DNA of 12,518 bases from an uncultured Mucispirillum sp. (GCA_945947845.1 CAMEZN010000013.1:1-12518); one strand, 5' to 3'; positions 1 through 7,405 are shown, counted from the first letter of the stretch. Numbers and translations: made by a program. The notes: a model not told the origin generated them from the sequence alone.

Positions 1-684
1 ATAATCATTGCAGCCCCTATGGGTATAGGTATGGCTGTATTTATTGTGGAAATGTGCCCGTCATTTTTAAAAGGCTTTATAAGTTCAGCTATTGAGCTTT
101 TAGCAGCTATACCGAGTATTATATATGGTATGTGGGGGCTTTTTATATTTGCTCCTTTTTTAGAAAATACTTTACAGAAATGGGTATCAGGTGCACTGGG
201 GGATATTCCTTTTATTGGTTCATTTTTTCAGATAAATTATGCTGGCGGTATAGGGCTTTTAACATCAGGCATAGTATTAAGTATAATGATAGTTCCTTTT
301 ATAGCAAGTATTGCAAGGGAAGCTCTATCGCGAGTGCCAAAAGAATTAAAAGAATCAGGTTACGGTTTAGGTGCAGAAAAATGGGAAACAATAAGAGATG
401 TATCACTGCCTTACACAAAAACAGCTATTTGGGGTGGTATAATAATAGCATTAGGCAGGGCATTAGGAGAAACAATGGCTATTGCTTATATTATAGGTAA
501 TATGAATATATCGCTAACTTCTGTATTTGACCCGTATGTAACAGTAACAAGTGTATTAGTAAATGAATTTAACGAAGCATCAGGGCTTCAAATGTCATCA
601 TTATTTTTTCTGGCACTTTTACTTTTCATATTAAATTTTTTAACACTGATTGCTGCAAAAATGTATATATCAAGGAGCAGATAA
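1..684 (+). CDS. pstC: Phosphate ABC transporter permease PstC (C-terminal part, 5' truncated)
   Basis: Inner-membrane permease subunit of the high-affinity phosphate transporter PstSCAB, which pairs with PstA to form the channel driven by PstB. The reading frame is open from base 1, so the start lies upstream; the visible 227 residues are the C-terminal three quarters of a protein usually near 300 aa. Several hydrophobic membrane segments are visible. The segment AIPSIIYGMWGLFIFAP is typical of PstC, and the permease coupling (EAA) loop begins EALSRVPKELKESGYGLGAE and continues to a Gly-Gly before the next helix; in the family this loop contacts the ATPase. GRALGETMA follows, also characteristic. 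The stop codon is immediately followed by the pstA ATG, so the two are translationally coupled. Identification is firm; only the N-terminus and promoter are out of view. Confidence 0.95.
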   Translation: MIIAAPMGIGMAVFIVEMCPSFLKGFISSAIELLAAIPSIIYGMWGLFIFAPFLENTLQKWVSGALGDIPFIGSFFQINYAGGIGLLTSGIVLSIMIVPFIASIAREALSRVPKELKESGYGLGAEKWETIRDVSLPYTKTAIWGGIIIALGRALGETMAIAYIIGNMNISLTSVFDPYVTVTSVLVNEFNEASGLQMSSLFFLALLLFILNFLTLIAAKMYISRSR

Positions 685-1527
685 ATGAATTACAGGTTTT
701 TACGAAGAATAAAAGGTTATATAATGCTTTCTCTTTCTGCACTTGCTGCAATTATCGGAGTAGTTTTACTTTTTGCTATACTTTATAAAGTTATCCAGAC
801 AGGTATGGCAGGTTTAAATCTTGCACTATTTACAGAAGATTCTGCACCTGCATGGCTTGAAGGAGAAGGCGGTATGCGCCATGCTTTTGTAGGACAGATA
901 GTTTTAACAATTGCTGCATCTATCATTGGTATACCAATAGGAATACTTGGCGGTATATATCTTTCAGAATATGGCAGCAGCTCAAAACTTGGCAGGTTTA
1001 TAAGCAGTTTAGCAGATGTAAGTGTAAGTATCCCGACAATTATTATAGGCACATTTATATATTCCCTTCTTGTTAAACCACTAGGCACATTTAATGGGTG
1101 GGCAGGGGCTGTTGCACTTGCTGTTATTTTGATACCTGTAATTATGCGAACAACAGAAGAATCATTAAAGCTTATTCCATGGCAGTTAAGGGAAGCAGCA
1201 CTTGCTCTTGGCACACCTTATTATAAGGTAATAAAAGATATTATTTTAAAAAGTGCATTAACAGGTATATTTACAGGAGTATCACTTGCTATTGCAAGGG
1301 TAGCAGGGGAGACTGCACCGCTTTTATTTACATCGTTTAACAATAATTATTTATCATTTAATATGAATGAGCCTATGCCTTCATTAACTGTAACAATCTT
1401 TCAGTATGCAGGTTCACCTTATGACAGCTGGATAATTTCTGCATGGGCTTCTGCTTTGGTGATTACTGTTTTTATACTTCTTACAAATATTATATTAAAA
1501 TACATTATGAAAAAAAGGAGTTTTTAA
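685..1527 (+). CDS. pstA: Phosphate ABC transporter permease PstA
   Basis: Second membrane subunit of PstSCAB, 280 aa, a normal length for the family. A first membrane helix lies at about residues 12-35, a periplasmic stretch at about 36-65, then a five-helix permease core. [12 protein letters not shown] (113-124) is the PstA counterpart of the conserved PstC segment. The EAA coupling loop (about 169-198) starts [17 protein letters not shown], and [13 protein letters not shown] (204-216) is a PstA hallmark. The ATG directly abuts the pstC stop (TAAATG) and is preceded by AAGGAG at 672-677 with 7-nt spacing. Its stop shares bases with the pstB start. It sits in the pstC-pstA-pstB unit, so stoichiometric synthesis with both is expected. 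Confidence 0.96.
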   Translation: MNYRFLRRIKGYIMLSLSALAAIIGVVLLFAILYKVIQTGMAGLNLALFTEDSAPAWLEGEGGMRHAFVGQIVLTIAASIIGIPIGILGGIYLSEYGSSSKLGRFISSLADVSVSIPTIIIGTFIYSLLVKPLGTFNGWAGAVALAVILIPVIMRTTEESLKLIPWQLREAALALGTPYYKVIKDIILKSALTGIFTGVSLAIARVAGETAPLLFTSFNNNYLSFNMNEPMPSLTVTIFQYAGSPYDSWIISAWASALVITVFILLTNIILKYIMKKRSF

Positions 1528-2297
1528 TGGAAAACCAGTCTTTTGAAAAAGAAATAGAAGTAAATAACTTATCATTTTTTTATGGTGAAAAACTTGCAGT
1601 AAAAAATGTATCATTAGATATAGAAAAAAATAAGATTACCGCATTAATAGGGCCATCAGGCTGTGGTAAAACTACACTGCTTCGCTGTTTTAACAGAATG
1701 CACGATTTATATAAAGGCAACAGATATGAAGGAAGCATAATCTTTAAAGATGAAAATATACTTGATAAAAATACAGATATGACAAATTTAAGAGCCGAAA
1801 TCGGTATGGTATTTCAAAAGCCTACACCTTTTCCAATGAGTATATTTGACAATATTGCTTATGGTTTAAGGTTAAGGGGTATAAAAAATAAAACTGAACT
1901 TCAAGACAGAGTAGAAAGTGCATTAAAAAAAGCAGCTATATGGAATGAAGTTTCAGACAGGCTTTCAACTTCTGCCATGGGGCTTTCAGGTGGTCAGCAG
2001 CAAAGGCTTTCAATTGCAAGGACACTTGCACCAGAGCCAGATGTAATACTCTTTGATGAACCAACAAGTGCATTAGACCCAATTTCTACTAAAAAAATAG
2101 AAGAGCTTATGCAGGAGCTTCGGGGCAATATTACTATGCTTATAGTAACTCATAATATGCAGCAGGCAGCAAGGATTTCTGATAGAACAGCATTTATGTA
2201 TATGGGAGAATTAATAGAAGAAGGTCCTACTGATAAAATGTTTACAAACCCAGAAAAACAGATGACAGAAGAATATATTACAGGGAAATTTGGTTAA
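1527..2297 (+). CDS. pstB: Phosphate ABC transporter ATP-binding protein PstB
   Basis: Cytoplasmic ATPase that powers phosphate import through PstCA; 256 aa, usual family length. Visible motifs: Walker A GPSGCGKT (42-49), Q-loop Gln97 in [12 protein letters not shown] (a PstB-specific stretch), ABC signature LSGGQQQR (153-160), Walker B VILFDE (173-178) and the switch His209 in THN. All catalytic residues are present. An in-frame ATG 84 bases upstream (1443) exists, but the 1527 start is preferred: it follows AAGGAG (1515-1520) with 6-nt spacing, overlaps the pstA stop as TAATG, and gives the expected N-terminus. In many bacteria PstB also takes part, with PhoU, in signalling phosphate sufficiency to PhoR; that is family knowledge, not visible here. 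Confidence 0.97.
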   Translation: MENQSFEKEIEVNNLSFFYGEKLAVKNVSLDIEKNKITALIGPSGCGKTTLLRCFNRMHDLYKGNRYEGSIIFKDENILDKNTDMTNLRAEIGMVFQKPTPFPMSIFDNIAYGLRLRGIKNKTELQDRVESALKKAAIWNEVSDRLSTSAMGLSGGQQQRLSIARTLAPEPDVILFDEPTSALDPISTKKIEELMQELRGNITMLIVTHNMQQAARISDRTAFMYMGELIEEGPTDKMFTNPEKQMTEEYITGKFG

Positions 2298-2336
2298 TAT
2301 ATATTAAGTGATAAATTTTTAATTAAGGAGAAAAAT

Positions 2337-3035
2337 ATGTATTTAAACAGTGCAGAATATAAAGAACTTAAATCTATGGTTGCATATATTTGCAGCATAA
2401 CACAAGAGATGGCACAAAACAGTTTTGATGCTTATATTAATAAAGACATAAAAAAAGCACAGTATATAAGGGAAAGAGACAAGGAACTTGATAGTTATAG
2501 TCTTAAAATGGACGAGCTTTCTGGTAAAATTATAGCTTTATACTGGCCCCGTGGCAGTGATATGCGGTATGTTTTATCTACTATTAAAACATCATCAGAT
2601 TTTGAAAGGATAGGAGACCACTGCAAAAAAATTGGCAAGCAGATAGTAAAGCTTCAAGGAAGTAATTTTATTTTTGAGATGTCTTCTATAAAAGAGCTTT
2701 TTGAGAATGTTATTTTATCGGTTTCTTCATCATGTGATGCTTATTACAGGCTTGATGTTGATAAGGCTTCTGAAATAATTAATAATGATACAAAAATAGA
2801 TATCTTGAAAAGTGCAGCAATAAAAGATATAATACAATTTATGAGCGGGTGCAGCAGTGAAACTGGTGAGGCAGTTGTATCAGATTTAAAAACCGGTATT
2901 AACTTAATTAATATAGCAAGGCGGCTGGAAAGAATGGCAGACCATGCAACAAATATTGCAGAAGCTGTATATTATATAGTCAAAGGCAGCCATGAATTAA
3001 AGGAAAGTGTAAATGAGGAATGTGCTTCTAATTGA
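2337..3035 (+). CDS. phoU: Phosphate signalling regulator PhoU
   Basis: Cytoplasmic negative regulator that links the Pst transporter to the PhoR kinase and shuts the Pho response off when phosphate is plentiful. The protein is 232 aa, and the two-repeat helical-bundle architecture is visible as a duplicated metal-binding motif: DFERIGDH (88-95) in the first half and LERMADHATNIAE (197-209) in the second. These match the E/DxxxD signature of the family. The start has a strong AAGGAG at 2325-2330 with 6-nt spacing. A 39-nt gap separates it from pstB, with no promoter or terminator evident, so it is probably in the same transcript. The 3' end overlaps phoB by 23 nt. The last ten residues (NEECASN end) are non-conserved and probably tolerated extension caused by the overlap. 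Confidence 0.94.
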   Translation: MYLNSAEYKELKSMVAYICSITQEMAQNSFDAYINKDIKKAQYIRERDKELDSYSLKMDELSGKIIALYWPRGSDMRYVLSTIKTSSDFERIGDHCKKIGKQIVKLQGSNFIFEMSSIKELFENVILSVSSSCDAYYRLDVDKASEIINNDTKIDILKSAAIKDIIQFMSGCSSETGEAVVSDLKTGINLINIARRLERMADHATNIAEAVYYIVKGSHELKESVNEECASN

Positions 3036-3690
3036 AGATGATTTAGATATATCAGAACTTATTGCATATAATCTGCAAAAGGCTGGGTTTAAAGTTCATG
3101 CAGCAGATAATGCTAATGACGGGCTTATTATTTTAGATGAAGTGGCTTGTGATATTATACTTTTAGATTTAATGCTTCCCGGCCTTAAAGGTATGGATTT
3201 TTTAAAGATTATTCGCAGCAAGGAAAATACAGCGAATATTCCTGTAATTATTATTTCTGCAAAAAATACGGAGCATGATATAATATCTGGTTTAAATACT
3301 GGTGCAGATGATTATCTTCCAAAGCCTTTTAGCATGGAAATGCTTACTGCAAAAATAAATACAATTTTGCGCAGAGGTTCAGCTATTACAGGCAGGTCAT
3401 CAAGTATTATAGAGCATAAGGGTGTAAAAATAGATGATGCAAACCATAAAGTTTATATAGATGGGCTGGAAGTAAAATTAACCTATAAAGAGTATGAGCT
3501 TTTAAGGCTGTTTTTATTAAACCCTGATACTATATTTTCTCGGGACAGGCTTTTAAATTCAATATGGGGTTATGACAGCCAGTCATATACAAGAACAGTA
3601 GATGCACATATTGCATCTTTAAGAAAAAAACTGCTAAATTATGGTGATATGATAAAATCAGTATCAAAAACAGGATATGGGCTTCAATGA
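3013..3690 (+). CDS. phoB: Phosphate response regulator PhoB (OmpR/PhoB family)
   Basis: DNA-binding response regulator, 225 aa, phosphorylated by PhoR and expected to activate Pho-box promoters such as the one before pstS. Receiver domain about 1-122: acidic pocket Asp9-Asp10 (LLIEDD), phospho-acceptor Asp52 (LLDLMLPG), Ser82 in place of the common Thr, and Lys104 (KPF). OmpR-type winged helix about 130-225: YKEYELLRLFLLNPDTIFSR, then RTVDAHIASLRKKL (194-207), the recognition-helix region, and the terminal hairpin SVSKTGYGL. The start lies inside the end of phoU; AAAGGA at 2999-3004 with 8-nt spacing supports it, and the N-terminus MRNVLLIEDD fits the family. Its stop overlaps the phoR start as ATGA, indicating coupled translation. 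PhoB rather than PhoP naming is by convention; the pst-phoU context makes the role firm. Confidence 0.93.
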   Translation: MRNVLLIEDDLDISELIAYNLQKAGFKVHAADNANDGLIILDEVACDIILLDLMLPGLKGMDFLKIIRSKENTANIPVIIISAKNTEHDIISGLNTGADDYLPKPFSMEMLTAKINTILRRGSAITGRSSSIIEHKGVKIDDANHKVYIDGLEVKLTYKEYELLRLFLLNPDTIFSRDRLLNSIWGYDSQSYTRTVDAHIASLRKKLLNYGDMIKSVSKTGYGLQ

Positions 3691-5366
3691 TAAAATATTT
3701 CTTTAAAATATTTTTAAAAATATTTCTTCCATTTGTTATAGTTTTTTCTACTTATATTTTTGTAAGTTATAATACTGCTGTTAAAAATGCAGAGATAAGC
3801 TATAAAAGTATACTAAAAACATACTGGCATCTTGCAGCAGGCTATCAAGGCAGTAATATGGCAGAAAATATTGAATATTTTAAAAAAGCTGGCAGCAGCA
3901 GTGATATTCGCATAACTTTAATAGATATGCAGGGTAATGTTCTTTTTGATTCATCAGTTGATAATAAAAGTCTTTCTTCTCTTGATAACCATTTAACGAG
4001 AAAAGAGGTAGAAAATGCAGTAAATGGCAGGGAATATTATGATATTAGAAAAAGTGCTACAACTGGTAAATATTCTATATATTATGCTGCACCTTATAAG
4101 GATAAATATATTTTAAGACTGGTATCTGACGGCAGTATTTTTCATAATATATATAATAAAGCCAAGTCAGATGTTATTTTATTTTTTATTACTTTTTCAT
4201 GTTTTTTAATAATAGTATCTCTTTATATTACTTACAGACTTCTTCTGCCTGTGATAGCTTTATCTCGTGTTGCAAAGGCAATAAGTGAAAATCAGGCAAA
4301 TTTTATTATGCCTAAAATATCAGATAAAGTGCTTGGAGATGCTGCTGCATTAATTTATAATATTAACAGGCAGCTTTTAAGTGAAAAAGAAGCTCTTGAT
4401 ATGGAAAGGCATATACTATCAAATATTATTAATCATATTGATGAGGCAGTCATATTATTTAACAGTGATAATATTATCGTCAAATCAAATTTTCAAGCAT
4501 GTCATTTTTTCAGCAATTCTGTGAAGGAAGGTATAAACCCGGTTACAGAAAGTGTAGATTATGAAAAAGCTGCATTTTTTGATAATCTGCTTCATCAGGA
4601 AAAGGGCACAATAAAAAGTATATTATGTGAGCATGTTTTTGAAATATATGTAAGAAATATGCAGAAATACAGGCTTGTAGTTATAAGAGATATTACAGCC
4701 AGTGCAGACTATAATGATTTTAAGGCAGAATTAACAGCCAATATAGCTCATGAGATAAAAACACCTATTGCAATAATTATGGGTGCTGCTGAAACTTTGC
4801 TTGCTGATGATAATATGCCGGTAGATTTATCTAAAAAATTTCTTAATAAAATATATGCAGGTTCATCACGGCTGAATAATATAATCAACCAGACATTAGA
4901 ATTATACAGAGTAGAAAATACTGGAGTATATATTGAAGAACAGGCAGATATGGCACATATTATATCAAATATTATTCTGCATGATACAAATAAAGCAGTT
5001 CGCTATAACAATAAAACTAAACGTAAATATAATATAGACAGCTTTCATGTGGAGATGATATTAACTAACCTTATAAATAATGCAGTAAAATATTCTGGCG
5101 GCGATATAATAGATGTATCAATATATGAAGAAAATTCATCACTTATCATAGAAGTCGCAGATATGGGACCACAAATTGCAGAAAAAGAGCGAAGCAGAAT
5201 ATTTGAAAGGTTTTATACAGTCTCAAAATCTCGTAAAAATTCAGGCTTTGGACTTGGTCTTTCCATTGTAAAGCATATTGCCTTTATGTATAGCGGCAGT
5301 GCAAAAGTATACCCAAATAATAATAACGGCAATACTTTTAAAATAAAACTTTATGAACGAAAATAG
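3687..5366 (+). CDS. phoR: Phosphate sensor histidine kinase PhoR
   Basis: Membrane sensor kinase partner of PhoB, 559 aa. A first membrane helix lies at about 8-28, then an extracytoplasmic domain (about 30-160) with ITLIDMQGNVLFDSS (76-90), the pattern of the external PAS-like domain of PhoR proteins of the Bacillus type (E. coli PhoR lacks this large outer domain). A second helix at about 163-185 is followed by a HAMP-like linker and a divergent PAS-like region (about 245-340, HIDEAVILFNSDNIIVKSN). DHp box NIAHEIKTP carries the phospho-acceptor His355. In the ATPase domain: N box NLINNAVKYS (461-470), G1 box ADMGPQI (491-497), F box RIFERFY (504-510), G2 box GFGLGLSIVKH (520-530). G1 is odd: family DxGxG has Gln496 where the second Gly is expected. 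The start overlaps the phoB stop (ATGA). Confidence 0.93.
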   Translation: MIKYFFKIFLKIFLPFVIVFSTYIFVSYNTAVKNAEISYKSILKTYWHLAAGYQGSNMAENIEYFKKAGSSSDIRITLIDMQGNVLFDSSVDNKSLSSLDNHLTRKEVENAVNGREYYDIRKSATTGKYSIYYAAPYKDKYILRLVSDGSIFHNIYNKAKSDVILFFITFSCFLIIVSLYITYRLLLPVIALSRVAKAISENQANFIMPKISDKVLGDAAALIYNINRQLLSEKEALDMERHILSNIINHIDEAVILFNSDNIIVKSNFQACHFFSNSVKEGINPVTESVDYEKAAFFDNLLHQEKGTIKSILCEHVFEIYVRNMQKYRLVVIRDITASADYNDFKAELTANIAHEIKTPIAIIMGAAETLLADDNMPVDLSKKFLNKIYAGSSRLNNIINQTLELYRVENTGVYIEEQADMAHIISNIILHDTNKAVRYNNKTKRKYNIDSFHVEMILTNLINNAVKYSGGDIIDVSIYEENSSLIIEVADMGPQIAEKERSRIFERFYTVSKSRKNSGFGLGLSIVKHIAFMYSGSAKVYPNNNNGNTFKIKLYERK

Positions 5367-5367
5367 T

Positions 5368-5397
5368 TTTACAAAAATTTTACAAATATTTAGACAA
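5368..5397 (+). promoter_or_regulatory. Pho box (PhoB binding repeats) upstream of pstS
   Basis: TTTACAA occurs at 5368-5374 and again exactly 11 nt later at 5379-5385, one DNA turn apart; a degenerate third copy, TTAGACAA (5390-5397), follows at 11-12 nt. This resembles the TT(A/T)ACA repeats with about 5-nt A/T spacers bound by Bacillus PhoP more than the E. coli CTGTCAT repeat. It begins 1 nt after the phoR stop. Possible -10 elements downstream are TAAATA (5401-5406) or TATAGT (5418-5423); no normal -35 is seen, as expected for an activator-dependent Pho promoter. Predicted function: phosphate-starvation induction of pstS independent of the upstream operon. Confidence 0.75.
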
Positions 5398-5431
5398 TTT
5401 TAAATACTGCTGTGGCATATAGTTTTCATAA

Positions 5432-5443
5432 GGGGTTCGCCCC
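5432..5443 (+). promoter_or_regulatory. 5'-UTR hairpin with UUCG tetraloop ahead of pstS
   Basis: GGGG-TTCG-CCCC forms a compact 4-bp all-G/C stem capped by a UUCG loop, an exceptionally stable tetraloop, in an otherwise A/T-only leader. It ends 11 nt before the pstS Shine-Dalgarno (TAGGAG, 5453-5458). It is followed by A-rich, not T-rich, sequence, so it is not a terminator for the + strand. A plausible role is protecting the 5' end of the pstS message or blocking nucleases coming from the phoR side; that is inference. Confidence 0.5.
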
Positions 5444-5464
5444 ATAAAAAATTAGGAGAACTAT

Positions 5465-6451
5465 ATGAAGAAAATAATAATAACATTATTATCACTAGTA
5501 ATTGCTGTTCCAGCAATCTCAGCAGAAACATTAAACGGTGCAGGTGCATCATTTCCTTATCCAGTATATTCAAGCTGGGCATATTCCTATGAAAAAGAAA
5601 CAGGTGTTAAAGTAAACTATCAGTCTATTGGTTCAGGCGGTGGCATAAAACAGATTACAGCAGGCACAGTTGATTTTGGTGCCAGTGATGACCCATTATC
5701 TCAGGCTGATTTAGATAAAAACAACCTTATGCAGTTTCCAGCAATCACTGGTGGAATAGTTGTAATAGTAAATGTTAAAGGTTTAAATAAACAAAAAATC
5801 ACCCTTAACGGCAGTATCTTAGCAGATATTTTCATGGGTAAAATTACAATGTGGAATGATGCAGCAATAGTGGCATTAAATAAAGGATTAAAATTACCAG
5901 CAGCAAAAATCACAGTTGTTCGCAGGTCAGACAGCTCAGGTACAACAGCAGTATTTACTAAATATCTTTCAGAATGTTCAGAAACATGGGCAAAAGAAAT
6001 AGGCAGCGGTAAATCAGTAAACTGGAAAACAGGTCTTGGAGCAAAAGGAAATGATGGAGTGTCAAACATGGTTCGCCAGACTAATAACTCTATCGGCTAC
6101 ACAGAATATACATATGCAGAACAGGCTAAACTTGATTACACAAATTTAGTAAATAAAGCTGGAAAAGTAGTAACTGCAAATTTAGAAAGCTTTGCAAAAG
6201 CAGTTTCATCAGTAGACTGGCACAAAAACCCATCTTATGCAGTATCTCTAACTAATAGTGCAGATGAGCAGGCATGGCCAATTGCAGCAGCATCATTTAT
6301 ATTAGTTCGTAAAGATAAACCAGAAGCAGCAGCAAATGTTATGAAATTTTTTAAATACAGTTTTGAAAAAGGTGATAAGGCAGCTCAATATTTAAAATAT
6401 GTTCCACTTTCTAATAATATTAAAACTGAAATTCTTGGGAAAATAAAATAA
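5465..6451 (+). CDS. pstS: Periplasmic phosphate-binding protein PstS
   Basis: High-affinity phosphate-binding protein that delivers phosphate to PstCA, 328 aa. A signal peptide is visible: Lys2-Lys3, hydrophobic core 4-16, predicted cleavage after AISA (position 20), giving ETLNGAGASFPYP. There is no lipobox cysteine, so it should be free in the periplasm. Phosphate-site motifs are conserved: GAGASFPYP (25-33), GSGGGIKQI (56-64), DFGASDDPL (70-78) and RSDSSGTTAVF (154-164), plus GNDGV (195-199). The Shine-Dalgarno TAGGAG at 5453-5458 has 6-nt spacing. It lies downstream of phoR rather than ahead of pstC, and has its own Pho box and leader hairpin, so its output can exceed that of the transporter genes. 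A second pstS upstream of pstC, outside the window, cannot be excluded. Confidence 0.96.
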   Translation: MKKIIITLLSLVIAVPAISAETLNGAGASFPYPVYSSWAYSYEKETGVKVNYQSIGSGGGIKQITAGTVDFGASDDPLSQADLDKNNLMQFPAITGGIVVIVNVKGLNKQKITLNGSILADIFMGKITMWNDAAIVALNKGLKLPAAKITVVRRSDSSGTTAVFTKYLSECSETWAKEIGSGKSVNWKTGLGAKGNDGVSNMVRQTNNSIGYTEYTYAEQAKLDYTNLVNKAGKVVTANLESFAKAVSSVDWHKNPSYAVSLTNSADEQAWPIAAASFILVRKDKPEAAANVMKFFKYSFEKGDKAAQYLKYVPLSNNIKTEILGKIK

Positions 6452-6462
6452 TATTATCTCAC

Positions 6463-6486
6463 AAAAGGAAACTCCCTAATCCTTTT
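6463..6486 (+). repeat. Inverted repeat in the pstS 3' UTR
   Basis: AAAAGGA (6463-6469) and TCCTTTT (6480-6486) form a 7-bp inverted repeat with a 10-nt loop between the pstS stop and its terminator. It lacks its own T tract. It may add 3'-end structure to the pstS mRNA; functional significance is unproven and the repeat could be chance. Confidence 0.35.
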
Positions 6487-6502
6487 CATACTTATAGTGC
6501 AA

Positions 6503-6527
6503 GCCAGAGTGTATACTCTGGTTTTTT
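6503..6527 (+). terminator. Intrinsic terminator of pstS / pst-pho cluster
   Basis: CCAGAGT (6504-6510), loop GTAT, ACTCTGG (6515-6521) make a perfect 7-bp stem followed directly by six T residues (6522-6527). It lies 53 nt after the pstS stop and closes the phosphate cluster on the + strand. Confidence 0.9.
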
Positions 6528-6624
6528 ATATTATAAAAAGATAAGTATAAACATTGCAGTATTTAGAGATATATATGGTAAATCAAAAAGATAATAAGAT
6601 ATGAACTAGAAATGGATTTTAAGC

Positions 6625-6654
6625 AAAAAAAAATCGGGGTATATATACCCCGAT
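6625..6654 (-). terminator. Intrinsic terminator of efp
   Basis: A perfect 22-bp palindrome at 6633-6654, with arms beginning ATCGGGGTATA, lies within 4 nt of the efp stop. On the - strand it is followed by an uninterrupted run of T (complement of A 6625-6633). The G4/C4 core makes it stable. It lies between the convergent ends of pstS and efp; on the + strand no T tract follows, so it acts only for efp. Confidence 0.88.
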
Positions 6655-6657
6655 AAT

Positions 6658-7230
6658 TTATTTTTTAGTGCTTACTCTTTCAATATATGAAGCATCGCGA
6701 GTATCAATTTTTAATACATCGCCTTCGTTAATAAATAATGGAACTTGGATTTTACCGCCAGTGATAACTGTTGCACCTTTTGAGCCGCCTGTTACAGTAT
6801 CGCCTTTAACACCCGGTTCACATTCAGTAACTTCTAACTCTACAAAGTTAGGCAGTGTAACACCTATTGGTTTACCATTAAAAAACTGCACTGCAACATC
6901 TAATGATTCTGGCATAAATAAGTATGAATCACCAACACAGTCATCATCAAGATGAACCTGCTCATAGCTTTCTTGGTCCATAAAAATATATTCAGTGCCA
7001 TCATGGTAAAGATATTGCATTCTTTTTTCTTCAAAATCAGGTTCTTTTAATTTTTCACCTGAATCATAAGTTCTTTCAAGCACTCTGCCTGATATTAAGT
7101 TTTTAATTTTAGTGCGAACTGTGGCTCCACCCCTGCCGCATTTAATGTGCTGCCATTCTATTACAGCGTATGGCTCACCATCAACTTCAATTTTAGAGCC
7201 TCTTTTAAATTGGTTTGGAGTAATTGGCAT
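6658..7230 (-). CDS. efp: Translation elongation factor P (EF-P), Arg-tip type
   Basis: Binds the ribosome between P and E sites and relieves stalling at consecutive prolines. 190 aa from Met at 7230, the normal EF-P length, with a KOW-like domain I (about 1-65) followed by two OB-type domains. FMDQESYEQV in the middle and the C-terminal EF-P signature region INEGDVLKIDTRDASYIERV (about residues 167-186) are typical. An in-frame ATG 39 nt upstream (7269) was rejected: it would lie beyond the predicted transcription start, whereas the 7230 ATG follows GAGGA (7235-7239) and yields the family N-terminus MPITPNQFKRG. At the domain I tip the sequence is HIKCGRGGAT, with Arg33 where E. coli has the beta-lysylated Lys34. 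This excludes the EpmA/EpmB route; the Arg could be rhamnosylated by EarP or unmodified as may apply to the similar LGRGGA-type proteins. The gene stands alone with its own promoter and terminator. Confidence 0.95.
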   Translation of the reverse strand: MPITPNQFKRGSKIEVDGEPYAVIEWQHIKCGRGGATVRTKIKNLISGRVLERTYDSGEKLKEPDFEEKRMQYLYHDGTEYIFMDQESYEQVHLDDDCVGDSYLFMPESLDVAVQFFNGKPIGVTLPNFVELEVTECEPGVKGDTVTGGSKGATVITGGKIQVPLFINEGDVLKIDTRDASYIERVSTKK

Positions 7231-7259
7231 ATTTTCCTCTATTTCATAAATTTTTTCAG

Positions 7260-7288
7260 AGTATATCATTATTTTTCATAAATTGCAA
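7260..7288 (-). promoter_or_regulatory. Sigma-70 promoter of efp
   Basis: On the - strand: -35 TTGCAA (7283-7288), 17-bp spacer, -10 TATACT (7260-7265). Transcription would start near 7253, leaving a leader of about 22 nt that holds the GAGGA ribosome site. Hexamer quality and ideal spacing make this the best-formed housekeeping promoter in the window. Confidence 0.75.
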
Positions 7289-7337
7289 GCAAAAGCAGTA
7301 TAATATATTTTACAGAGTAATAAATGTATAAAATATA

Positions 7338-7372
7338 AATTAATCAGTCTGATTAATCCAGACTGATTAATT
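7338..7372. repeat. 14-bp inverted repeat between efp and the lipoprotein operon (possible terminator or operator)
   Basis: AATTAATCAGTCTG (7338-7351) and its perfect complement (7359-7372) flank the 7-nt loop ATTAATC. The loop itself creates a second, nested palindrome with the left arm (ATTAATCAG-T-CTGATTAAT), so the element holds overlapping symmetric sites. It lies 34 nt past the stop of the last gene of the - strand operon and about 50 nt upstream of the efp -35. On the - strand it is followed by TATATTTTAT rather than a clean T run, so it may be a weak terminator; its nested symmetry would also suit a dimeric regulator site. Confidence 0.5.
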
Positions 7373-7405
7373 ATATTATATTATATGATAATATTTGAAG
7401 TTTAT

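Noticed and set aside
1443..1526. Longer N-terminus for pstB starting at 1443
   Set aside because: It would run through the end of pstA and adds residues unlike any PstB; the 1527 ATG has a strong ribosome site and the usual TAATG coupling.
2294..2307. 14-bp perfect A/T palindrome between pstB and phoU
   Set aside because: Made only of A and T around the pstB stop in very AT-rich DNA; too easily formed by chance to call an operator.
5432..5443. GGGG-TTCG-CCCC hairpin as a terminator of phoR
   Set aside because: No T tract after the stem on the + strand, and the stem is only 4 bp; a leader structure is more likely.
6625..6633. A9 run considered as another slippage-prone switch
   Set aside because: It is the U tract of the efp terminator, and A/T runs of this length are ordinary in this genome.
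7231..7269. Longer N-terminus for EF-P starting at 7269
   Set aside because: The upstream ATG lies before the predicted transcription start given by the -10 at 7260-7265, and the added residues do not fit the family.
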